Origin: an uncultured Amylibacter sp.
Lineage (GTDB): Bacteria > Pseudomonadota > Alphaproteobacteria > Rhodobacterales > Rhodobacteraceae
DNA: 19,504 bases
Reading direction: 5' to 3'
NCBI GenBank assembly: GCA_938001995.1
Contig: CALLAV010000285.1
Span: 1-19,504, forward strand
The first letter of the stretch is position 1; each line of letters opens with the position of its first letter. The translations under genes and the position numbers were made by a program. Below, piece after piece: positions 6,528 through 13,687 of the stretch. The notes below the pieces were generated by a model. The model was not told the origin of the DNA and ran no database searches. It worked only from the letters and a program-made list of their open reading frames with translations.

Positions 6528-7024
6528 TGCAAACTGGCGCGCTGCTTTTCCTTGGCTTTATTGTTCTACAACGACTGTCTGAACTGGCCATATCAAAGGC
6601 GAACACCAAACGCCTTTTGGCCCGTGGTGCGTATGAGGTGGGCGCAAACCACTACCCCGCGATGGTCGCCATGCATTCTGCTTGGATCGTTTGTTTGGTG
6701 GTGTTTGGCTACACTCAACCGGTCTCGTTATTTTGGCTCGCGATCTTTGCGGTGCTGCAAACCTTTCGCGTTTGGATCCTTGCGAGCCTTGGATCACGTT
6801 GGACCACGCGGATCATCATCCTCGAAGAACCGCTCGTCACCCGTGGCCCTTTCAAACTCATCCGCCACCCGAACTACGTGCTTGTCATCGCAGAGATCAT
6901 TGTCGCACCCATGGTGCTGGGCCTTTGGTGGGTTGCCGCCCTGTTTACGGTGTTAAACGCCGCCATGCTTTGGGTGCGTATTGGGGCCGAAGAACGCGCC
7001 CTTGCTCCGCTGCGTGATCAATAG
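6527..7024 (+). CDS. Isoprenylcysteine carboxyl methyltransferase-family membrane methyltransferase
   Basis: This 165-residue integral membrane protein has about four hydrophobic helices (roughly 5-20, 45-65, 68-85, 117-148) and the ICMT signature at its C-terminal half: RGPFKLIRHPNYV (106-118, with the SAM-binding RHPNY) and RIGAEERAL (151-159). Bacterial relatives paired with type III polyketide synthases (SrsB in Streptomyces griseus, BpsB in Bacillus subtilis) O-methylate the phenolic or pyrone product. Here the one-base overlap with the polyketide synthase gene strongly supports that role, so membrane-located O-methylation of the polyketide is inferred. It does not need a prenylcysteine substrate. 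Its last seven bases overlap the end of the convergent dctM gene. Confidence 0.87.
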   Translation: MQTGALLFLGFIVLQRLSELAISKANTKRLLARGAYEVGANHYPAMVAMHSAWIVCLVVFGYTQPVSLFWLAIFAVLQTFRVWILASLGSRWTTRIIILEEPLVTRGPFKLIRHPNYVLVIAEIIVAPMVLGLWWVAALFTVLNAAMLWVRIGAEERALAPLRDQ

Positions 7025-8340
7025 ATCAGCCAGACCAAACCGAGCGTAATCGCTGGCAGTGCCAATAGAATCCCGACTCGCACCAGATCGGCGATCACAA
7101 AGGGCAGCGTGCCACGGAATGTTTCGGATATCGGCGTATCTTTGTCGAGCGCGTTGATCACAAACAGATTCATGCCAACGGGCGGCGTAATCAGCCCGAC
7201 CTCTACCACGATCAAAACAAGGATGCCGAACCATAGGCCGAAATCATCTGGGCTCATGCCAAAATCAAGGCCGACCATGATGGGATAGAAGATTGGCACG
7301 GTCAGCAGGATCATCGACAGGCTGTCCATGATGCAACCAAACACCAGATACAGCGCCAGCACCGCAAACAGCACCAGCCACGGGCTGAACCCTTGCGAAC
7401 CGACCCAAGATGCCGTGTTTTGCGGCAACTGCGTTAGCGCGAGGAAGTTGTTGAACAATGACGCGCCCAGAATGATCATAAAGATCATACCCGTGGATTT
7501 CGCGGTGCCTAAAATGGCATCGCCCGTTTTTCGCAGGTTCAACTGCCCCGAGAATATCGCCAAAAGGCCCGTACCTGCTGCACCTACGGCAGCGGCTTCG
7601 GTCGGGGTGAAGAAGCCGAAATAAATACCGCCCACAACGGCCAAGAAGATGGTCAGAACAGGCCAAACCTTGAGCAATGCCTTGAGGCGTTCCTCATAGG
7701 TCTTGCGCTCCAAAACTGTGCCGCCTTCGTTTTTTAAGCGCACCAAAATTGCGATAGTGATCATGTAACCCGCCGCGGCCAGCACACCAGGGATCATCGC
7801 TGCCACAAACAGTTTGGCGATGTTCAGTTCCGTCAGGATCGCATAGATCACCAGAACCACAGAGGGCGGGATCAAAATGCCGAGCGTCCCACCAGCCGCC
7901 AACGCACCTGTCGCCAAGCGACCAGAATAGCCGTAACGTTTCAGCTCTGGCAGGGCCACTTGCCCCATCGTTGCGGCCGTTGCCAATGATGATCCACAGA
8001 TTGATCCAAAGCCCGCACAGGCCCCCACGGCGGACATGGCCACGCCACCCTTTAAATGACCAAGCCACGCCTCTGCCGCCTTAAACAGATCACGCGACAT
8101 GCCACTGATTGTTGCAAACTGGCCCATCAGCAAAAACAGCGGAATGATCGAAAACGAATAGTTGGCAAAGGTGCCAAACGTCATGTTCTTTAACTGCGCC
8201 AACGTCATGGTCGGCGTGCCCGTCACCAGCCATGTGCCACAAAATCCGATCAACGCCATCGCTGGGCCAATAGGAATGCGCAGGAACAGCAGAACCAAAA
8301 GGGCAGGAAAGGACCAGAGGCCAATCTCAAAATTGCTCAC
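7018..8340 (-). CDS. TRAP transporter large membrane subunit (DctM-like), system 1
   Basis: This is the 12-helix channel-forming subunit of a TRAP transporter, energised by an ion gradient. I start it at the GTG at 8340 (VSNFEIGLWSFPALLVLL, 440 aa), because this overlaps the dctQ stop by four bases (GTGA); the open frame continues 13 codons further, but those would overlap dctQ. Family hallmarks are clear: GSICGSSLATAATMG, GTLGILIPPSVVLVIY, FFTPTEAAAVGAAG and LITPPVGMNLFVI. It overlaps the convergent methyltransferase gene by seven bases at its end, so the two operons finish inside each other with no room for a separate terminator. The substrate is set by the binding protein and is unknown. 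Confidence 0.95.
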   Translation of the reverse strand: MSNFEIGLWSFPALLVLLFLRIPIGPAMALIGFCGTWLVTGTPTMTLAQLKNMTFGTFANYSFSIIPLFLLMGQFATISGMSRDLFKAAEAWLGHLKGGVAMSAVGACAGFGSICGSSLATAATMGQVALPELKRYGYSGRLATGALAAGGTLGILIPPSVVLVIYAILTELNIAKLFVAAMIPGVLAAAGYMITIAILVRLKNEGGTVLERKTYEERLKALLKVWPVLTIFLAVVGGIYFGFFTPTEAAAVGAAGTGLLAIFSGQLNLRKTGDAILGTAKSTGMIFMIILGASLFNNFLALTQLPQNTASWVGSQGFSPWLVLFAVLALYLVFGCIMDSLSMILLTVPIFYPIMVGLDFGMSPDDFGLWFGILVLIVVEVGLITPPVGMNLFVINALDKDTPISETFRGTLPFVIADLVRVGILLALPAITLGLVWLIY

Positions 8341-8840
8341 GCTGTACCCCCAAAGGACCGCAAGGAACGGATAACGCAAAAGGCCGCTACGATGACAAAT
8401 ACCGCCATGCCCAGAACGCCTGACGCATAGGCCTGCCAGATCGGAAACTGCATGATGAACGTCGTTTCACCGTAGTTCAGTTTGTCGAGCATACCGAGCC
8501 ACAGGCGATAGCCACCAATCACCGCAATCGCCAGTAACAACAGGTCAGACACCAGATCTGACAGCAGGTTTTGCCATCGCGCAAAGGCGCTTTCAAACAG
8601 ATCGACCCGCGCGTGGCCTTTTGAATACTGTGTCCACGGCAGAAATGCGAAAACGGCGAATCCAACACCAAGTTCGACCATTTCATAATCGCCGTTTACT
8701 TGGTTGAGGCCAATAAAAGTAAGGGACCGCCCGAAAATACTGGCGCAAGTGATTGCAACCAACAAGATCAGGACGATCCCTCCAAGAATGGCCATGGCGC
8801 GCGCCAGAAAGCCAACAGATTTGTCGAGTGTGTCAAACAC
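8337..8840 (-). CDS. TRAP transporter small membrane subunit (DctQ-like), system 1
   Basis: This 167-residue protein with four hydrophobic helices is the small TRAP membrane component that docks with the large subunit. The conserved pattern is visible: LLVAITCASIFGRSL in helix 1, VGFAVFAFLPWTQYSKGHARVDLF in the middle, where the WTQYSKGHARVD segment is typical of DctQ proteins. The start is GTG at 8840, preceded by GGGGAG. It lies 30 bp after the binding-protein gene and overlaps dctM by four bases, so the three genes form one operon in the order P-Q-M. Confidence 0.92.
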   Translation of the reverse strand: MFDTLDKSVGFLARAMAILGGIVLILLVAITCASIFGRSLTFIGLNQVNGDYEMVELGVGFAVFAFLPWTQYSKGHARVDLFESAFARWQNLLSDLVSDLLLLAIAVIGGYRLWLGMLDKLNYGETTFIMQFPIWQAYASGVLGMAVFVIVAAFCVIRSLRSFGGTA

Positions 8841-8870
8841 TGTCAGCTCCCCGCCGCACGCTTTTGCGAT

Positions 8871-9917
8871 TTAGCCGCCGTTCGCTTTGATCAGCTCTTT
8901 GGCGCGTGAGATCAAGGCTTTGCCGTCGATACCTTTTGCGTCCATGTCAGCAATCCACGCTTCAATCACAGGCTGCGAGGCTGCTTTCCAACGGGCCACT
9001 TCGGCCTCGTCCAGCGTCACAATCGTGTTGCCTGCTTTTTCCGCAATCGCACGACCAGGTGCGTCTTTTTCCAGCATCTTGGTCGCTGCCAATTTCGACA
9101 GAACCATGCCGCTGTTGTCGTCCAAGATTTTGCGCAGATCTTCGGGCATGCTGTCGTATTTGGCTTTGTTCATCACGGTCAGAATCGCCGTTGTGTAGAG
9201 CGCTTCTTTGCCAGAAAATTCTGTGTGGTTGCTCACCAGTTCGGACAATCGCACGGCTGGCGTCACTTCCCACGGGATCACAGTTCCATCGATGACTTTC
9301 TTGGACAGTGCCTCAGGAATTGCAGGGACAGGCATACCAACCGCCGTCGCACCCAGCTCACCCAACAGGTTGTTGATTACACGGGTCGGGCCGCGCAATT
9401 TTTTACCCTTCATGTCTTCCAGTTTGGTCACGCCAGTTCCTGTGTGGATCACACCTGGGCCATGAACCCAAGCGCCCAGAACCTTCACGCGGCTGTATTC
9501 GTTGTTTTGGAAATCTTCCTCAACCATCTGTTGATACGCCAAGGACGTTGCAATGGAATCGGTCATCATGAATGGCAGCTCAAACACTTCCGTGCGTGGG
9601 AAACGACCTGGCGTATAACCCGCGACTGTCATGATAATATCGACAACACCGTCTTGCGCCTGATCCATCAGTTGTGGAGGACGACCACCCAAAGCCATTG
9701 CGTCGAAATGTTCTATCTTAATGCGCCCACCAGAGGCTTCTTCCACGCTGTTGGCCCAAGGAACGAGCACCAAAGACGGGATCGTTGCAGGCGGTGGCAG
9801 GAATTGGTGCAAGCGCAATGTCACGTCTTGCGCCACAGTTGGAACAGCGGTCATTGCTGTCATCATCACAGCCGCAACACCCGCAGCCGCCATCTTAAAC
9901 TTCGTTGAAATTGTCAT
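8871..9917 (-). CDS. TRAP transporter periplasmic substrate-binding protein (DctP-like), system 1
   Basis: The 348-residue protein captures the substrate in the periplasm for the downstream Q and M subunits. It has a Sec signal peptide (about 1-29, ending VPTVA-Q). The fold signature follows: VTLRLHQFLPPPATIPS at the N-terminus, GGRIKIEHFDAMALGG, and LEDMKGKKLRGPTRVINNLL carrying the conserved Arg that contacts a substrate carboxylate. The PGRFPRTEVFELPFMM segment separates it from classical C4-dicarboxylate binders, so the ligand is an organic acid of unknown type; I would not name it. GGGAGAG precedes the ATG. The 93-bp gap to the YHS gene on the same strand could carry its promoter. Confidence 0.94.
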   Translation of the reverse strand: MTISTKFKMAAAGVAAVMMTAMTAVPTVAQDVTLRLHQFLPPPATIPSLVLVPWANSVEEASGGRIKIEHFDAMALGGRPPQLMDQAQDGVVDIIMTVAGYTPGRFPRTEVFELPFMMTDSIATSLAYQQMVEEDFQNNEYSRVKVLGAWVHGPGVIHTGTGVTKLEDMKGKKLRGPTRVINNLLGELGATAVGMPVPAIPEALSKKVIDGTVIPWEVTPAVRLSELVSNHTEFSGKEALYTTAILTVMNKAKYDSMPEDLRKILDDNSGMVLSKLAATKMLEKDAPGRAIAEKAGNTIVTLDEAEVARWKAASQPVIEAWIADMDAKGIDGKALISRAKELIKANGG

Positions 9918-10010
9918 ATTTTCTCTCCCAGTATATCGGCCTTGCCGTACCCTAGGAATGTTTGTCTATTTACTTAACAAGTTCAACCGATAGTTTTTGA
10001 AAGCACTTTG

Positions 10011-10484
10011 CTATTCCAAACTCGCCCAAAATGCCTGCGCGTTTTCAATCATGGCATCCGCACCTTCATCGAATTTTGTGCCCCCAACGGGACGTGCAAA
10101 CATATACAGTTTATTGGCGTGAATGCGCCAAACTTCTGGGTCCGCTGGGACCAGCTTTTTGAACGAAGCCGCCCGTGTGCAATAGCCGCCAAACTGTGGT
10201 GCATAGCTTTCGGGACTGGACGCAAACAGGTCCGCTTCCTCTTGGCTGGCAAAACGCCACGTGGCGTCTTTCCAAACCACGGAATACACCTCAGACCCTT
10301 CGTTTGCGCTGTTTTTCAGGAAATACGCGGTCGTGTCATACCCGCGAATGGCCGTGCCTGTTGCCGCATCTTGCGCAATAGGACCTTTGGCAAATGTTGG
10401 TAAGGCCAGCGACACGCCCCCGACAAAAACAGATGCAATCAGCACAGCACGGCGGGTGGGTTTAAACGGATTTGGGTTAGACAC
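10011..10484 (-). CDS. YHS-domain exported protein with Tat-like signal
   Basis: This small protein carries a single YHS domain (about 47-115; AIRGYDTTAYF, ATWRFASQEEADLFASSP, YAPQFGGYCTRAAS), a module often linked to metal handling; the Cys in GGYC is the likely ligand. I start it at GTG 10484 (SNPNPFKPTRRAVLIAS, 157 aa): GGAGG sits five bases upstream, whereas the longer frame from TTG 10499 has the Shine-Dalgarno inside its coding sequence. The N-terminus has twin arginines (11-12) then a hydrophobic stretch ending LPTFA, a Tat-like export signal, so it should act in the periplasm. It sits between the DctD-like regulator and TRAP system 1, all on the minus strand. Its substrate or metal is unknown. 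Confidence 0.85.
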   Translation of the reverse strand: MSNPNPFKPTRRAVLIASVFVGGVSLALPTFAKGPIAQDAATGTAIRGYDTTAYFLKNSANEGSEVYSVVWKDATWRFASQEEADLFASSPESYAPQFGGYCTRAASFKKLVPADPEVWRIHANKLYMFARPVGGTKFDEGADAMIENAQAFWASLE

Positions 10485-10562
10485 TTCAGCCTCCATCAAA
10501 AGATCGGACCAAAGTTAACAACCTAACTGAAAACCCACCAATCACGTTCCCGTGGCGAAACG

Positions 10563-11729
10563 TTACTGGTAATCGCGGGGGCGTAATCCGTAGCGCGCCA
10601 ACCGATCATAAAATGTTTTGCGTGGCAGACCGAGCGCTTCTGCTGTTTGGGTGGCTTTGCCTTTGAACCGCTTTAACGCATCTTCTAAAACGGATCGCTC
10701 ATAATCATCCATTTGCTCGGCAAGCGTTTTTGTTTCTTCGGATTGGCTTGCCAGAAAATCATTGGCAAAGGCCCGCAACTCCAACAGGTTTTCGCTCCAT
10801 TTGCGATCTTGTACACTGCGCAGGACTTCTGGGGGCAAGGTTGGCATTTCAAGGTTACGGTTGCGCACCGCTTGACGCAGAACGGCCTCAAACATCACAG
10901 CAATGTCACCGTCGCGCGCGGCAAAATCGGGGATAGTAACCTTCTCAGGACACAAACTCTCAAACGCTGGAAGCCCTTTTTGCCCTGACGCAATCAACCG
11001 TATTTCTGGTCGGTTTTGAACCGCCGCAAGGACACAATCCACTTGTTCTTGACTTGCTTCGTCAAACGCCCGAACCGACAGATCAACCGCGCCCGGCTCT
11101 ATGGAAAACGTTGCTAGATCAATTTCTGGCGCACGCACGATCTGAAATCCATCGCGGTCTTCTGACAATGTGAAAATCGTGTGCGCCGCCAGACGTTTGC
11201 CCACACCAACACCACCTACCAGCATTACGTGCTGTCCTGTCTCCGCCGCGGCGCGCAGGTCGCTTCGAAGCGTTTTGCTGGCGACGCTTTCACCTGGAAA
11301 GTTGATCGACGCGGGGTCGCTTCGCTGCATTTGCCGCTCAATCCGTCGCGTGCGCAGGACCAGCGCGCGGTGAGACAATGCACGGTTCAAAACCCCCAAC
11401 AGATGTGTCGTCTCACATGGTTTTTCGAGGAAATCATAGGCCCCTTCCTTCATCGCGCGAATGGCCATAGGCACGTCACCTTCGCCTGTCAGCATGACCA
11501 CTGGCAAGTCTGGGTCGACCCCTTGAGCCAGCGCCAGAATGTCGAACCCGTCCTTTTCAGGCATCCGAATATCGGTCAAAACAATGCCTGCAAAATTCGC
11601 TCGAATGGTCCGACGCGCTTGCACGTAATGCGCCGTGGAAATCACGCTGATCCCTTCCAGATCGAGCGTCTGCGCCAAGGACGCCCGCAACGCGTCGTCG
11701 TCTTCTATCAATAGAACCGTGCCCGTCAT
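10563..11729 (-). CDS. DctD-like response regulator with a shortened, GAFTGA-less AAA+ domain
   Basis: The partner of the upstream kinase, 388 residues. The receiver domain (1-120) is intact: acidic pocket at 10-11, phospho-acceptor Asp53 in LTDIRMP, Thr81 and Lys103. The C-terminal Fis-type helix-turn-helix (343-388, AEALGLPRKTFYDRLARYG) is intact too. The central AAA+ domain (about 145-330) is degenerate: the Walker A reads GGVGVGKR (172-179), the GAFTGA loop that contacts sigma-54 is missing together with about 50 residues, and no GTLFLDE-like Walker B is seen. Full-length DctD proteins are about 440-450 residues. It therefore probably regulates sigma-70 promoters. Likely targets are the divergent dctPQM and perhaps system 1. 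It overlaps the kinase gene by four bases (ATGA). Confidence 0.9.
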   Translation of the reverse strand: MTGTVLLIEDDDALRASLAQTLDLEGISVISTAHYVQARRTIRANFAGIVLTDIRMPEKDGFDILALAQGVDPDLPVVMLTGEGDVPMAIRAMKEGAYDFLEKPCETTHLLGVLNRALSHRALVLRTRRIERQMQRSDPASINFPGESVASKTLRSDLRAAAETGQHVMLVGGVGVGKRLAAHTIFTLSEDRDGFQIVRAPEIDLATFSIEPGAVDLSVRAFDEASQEQVDCVLAAVQNRPEIRLIASGQKGLPAFESLCPEKVTIPDFAARDGDIAVMFEAVLRQAVRNRNLEMPTLPPEVLRSVQDRKWSENLLELRAFANDFLASQSEETKTLAEQMDDYERSVLEDALKRFKGKATQTAEALGLPRKTFYDRLARYGLRPRDYQ

Positions 11730-13444
11730 GGTGCTTTCCTCAACTCAACGCAAAATTCCGCGCCCTGATCCAAATTGCGGCACCTCAACTGCCCGCCAAA
11801 GCTGCCGATGATCCCATAAGAAATCGACAACCCAAGGCCAAGGCCCTTGGACGCGCCCACATCTTTGGTCGTGTAAAACGGCTCGAACACGCGATCAGGA
11901 TCAGCCAAGCCTGACCCTGTATCCGTCACAAACACACGCACCATTTCTGCGTCTTCTTCAATCCGCAAACCCAGAACCTTATTTTGCACATCAGCCATTG
12001 CATCCATGCCATTGCCCATCAGGTTCACAATCACTTGCTGCAACCGAACAGGACCACCCATCACCATAAGTGGTGTTCCCAGCGGTTTGTGATCCAGCGT
12101 TACCTTTTCGTCGCGCAACCGTTGCCCTGCCAGCCGCACTGCATCCGCAAGCACAGCGTTCAGATCCACGGGTTCGGCGACCTCGACCTCGTTTCGGGCA
12201 AAGCCGCGCAGGTTCTTGATGATCCGATTGATACGATCCACTTGTTGCGTGATCAGGCTTAGGTTCTCGGACGCCTCTGGAAGCCGATCCCGTTCGATCA
12301 GCTTCATACCATTGGCCGCAAAATTGCGTATGGCGGCCAGCGGTTGGTTCACCTCGTGACTGATCCCCGCCGACATTTGCCCCAATGCCGTCAGCTTACC
12401 CGCTTGAACCAGCTGATCCTGCGTCGCTTGCAATTGTGCGGTGCGCTCTTCGACTCGTGCCTCTAGCCGTGCATTGACCTGCGCCTCAACCTGCAATCGA
12501 TCCGTCAACCGCCGCCGCCTTTGGTTCAACGCCACCAACACTGCTCCGATCAACGCCAGCAAAGCCACAGCTAAATACGCCAGCACCCGCGCGTTCTGTG
12601 CTGCCGTTTTCGTATCGAGAAACAGCTTCGCCGTCAGTTCCAGCCGCGGAATATACTCTGACAAAACCAAAGCCCGATCCGGCATCACCGTCCCTGTACC
12701 AAAGTTCAAAATCGGCACGCCAAAAAGGTCTGACCGTAAATATTTGGGAAACGGTTTCACCTCTTCTCGTGGAAACAACCGCGCCGCTTCTTCGCGCATG
12801 CCGTCGTCTGAATCGAGTGTTAAGACCATCTCAACGCGGTTGGTCACAAAGACCACATCAAACTCGTCTTCAAAGACCAATACAGTCTCATCTACTTCCC
12901 ACTCGAATTCCAATTGCGCCACATCGGCGCGCACCACAACAACACCTATGGGCGGTGCTTGTCCGTCAATCACACCCCGCGCGAAATAGAAATCGCGTCC
13001 ACGATCACGGGGCGCGAACGAATGATCATAGCCAAGCCCACCCGTTAACGCCCGCTGCACATAAACCTCGCGCGCGAGGTTTTGGCCAAGCGCGGAAAAC
13101 GGGTCTTCGTAGTTGGATGCCGCCACCACAACGCCTTGCCGGTTTAAAACCAGTATCTCCTCGGCGCCGACTGTCAGCGCAGTGTTCACCAAATAGGCGT
13201 TCGCTGCCTCTTGGCTGATCCCACCACCGAGCACGCCAACAACAATCGGATGACGCACCAAAAGGTTCGGCAGTTGTTGAAAGCTGGCCAATTGCCCCAA
13301 CAGTCGATCCGCTGCCTGATCCAACTGCACGTTGCCTGTGCGTTGCAACTGTCCAAGATTGGCACGATACGCAAAGGAATAAACGCCGAGCGCAACCGCG
13401 CCAGCGACCAATATGAACCCAAGAAAAGGCAGTGCCCGTTTCAC
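11726..13444 (-). CDS. DctB-like sensor histidine kinase
   Basis: The membrane sensor of the pair. I start it at GTG 13444 (VKRALPFLGF, 572 aa), directly before the first membrane helix; the frame is open to 13627, but that extension would run through the divergent promoter region and looks unlike a signal sequence. Helix 1 (about 4-24) and helix 2 (about 286-307) enclose a periplasmic double-PAS-like sensor domain as in DctB. A coiled coil follows (310-345), then the H box with His363 in SAGISHEVNQPL, the N box NLMGNGMDAM (474-483), G1 DTGSGL (508-513) and G2 GLGLGL (534-539). All catalytic motifs are present. DctB proteins sense C4-dicarboxylates; the divergent dctPQM agrees. No good ribosome binding site precedes the GTG, so the start stays uncertain. 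Confidence 0.88.
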   Translation of the reverse strand: MKRALPFLGFILVAGAVALGVYSFAYRANLGQLQRTGNVQLDQAADRLLGQLASFQQLPNLLVRHPIVVGVLGGGISQEAANAYLVNTALTVGAEEILVLNRQGVVVAASNYEDPFSALGQNLAREVYVQRALTGGLGYDHSFAPRDRGRDFYFARGVIDGQAPPIGVVVVRADVAQLEFEWEVDETVLVFEDEFDVVFVTNRVEMVLTLDSDDGMREEAARLFPREEVKPFPKYLRSDLFGVPILNFGTGTVMPDRALVLSEYIPRLELTAKLFLDTKTAAQNARVLAYLAVALLALIGAVLVALNQRRRRLTDRLQVEAQVNARLEARVEERTAQLQATQDQLVQAGKLTALGQMSAGISHEVNQPLAAIRNFAANGMKLIERDRLPEASENLSLITQQVDRINRIIKNLRGFARNEVEVAEPVDLNAVLADAVRLAGQRLRDEKVTLDHKPLGTPLMVMGGPVRLQQVIVNLMGNGMDAMADVQNKVLGLRIEEDAEMVRVFVTDTGSGLADPDRVFEPFYTTKDVGASKGLGLGLSISYGIIGSFGGQLRCRNLDQGAEFCVELRKAP

Positions 13445-13520
13445 AAAAAACCACGTCTTGTCCTTGCGCGAATCTGCGCTGTTCCATGTTCCGCACACAC
13501 CACCAAAGCACAAGGTAAAC

Positions 13521-13538
13521 TGTCCGAAAATTCGCACA
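13521..13538. promoter_or_regulatory. Dyad 1 in the dctB/dctP divergent region
   Basis: TGTCCGAAAATTCGCACA is an imperfect 18-bp dyad (7 of 9 pairs). It lies nearest the kinase gene and is the first of four dyads in this 243-bp region. It is a candidate operator for the DctD-like regulator. Confidence 0.4.
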
Positions 13539-13559
13539 AACACATTTATTCCCGTCTTT

Positions 13560-13575
13560 ACGGTAAAATTTCCGT
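13560..13575. promoter_or_regulatory. Dyad 2 in the dctB/dctP divergent region
   Basis: ACGGTAAAATTTCCGT is a 16-bp imperfect dyad (6 of 8 pairs), centred about 38 bp from dyad 1. Its arms (ACGG/CCGT) resemble those of dyad 4. Confidence 0.3.
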
Positions 13576-13598
13576 TACTTTTCAATGCGTTTTCGGCT

Positions 13599-13618
13599 GT
13601 GCAAAAAATCCTTTGCAC
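13599..13618. promoter_or_regulatory. Dyad 3: perfect GTGCAAA / TTTGCAC inverted repeat upstream of dctP
   Basis: Two perfect 7-bp arms are separated by AAATCC, centred about 79 bp before the dctP start codon. This is the strongest dyad in the region. GTGC...GCAC arms are the kind of site I would expect for a DctD/DctR-type regulator; the assignment is inferred from position. Confidence 0.5.
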
Positions 13619-13650
13619 TAAACCCACGGCTGCGGTGCTTTACTGTCAGT

Positions 13651-13663
13651 CGGATTTTATCCG
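13651..13663. promoter_or_regulatory. Dyad 4: CGGAT / ATCCG upstream of dctP
   Basis: CGGAT-TTT-ATCCG is a perfect 5-bp-arm dyad ending 24 bp before the dctP ATG. In that place it lies within the likely transcript leader or over the promoter start, so it could be a repressor site or a small leader hairpin. Confidence 0.35.
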
Positions 13664-13687
13664 CTTACATTCCATTGGGAGGAAACC

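Noticed and set aside
13540..13687. Sigma-54 promoter for dctP
   Set aside because: No TGGC-N7-9-TTGC-like pair with correct spacing was found by eye, and the DctD-like protein lacks GAFTGA.
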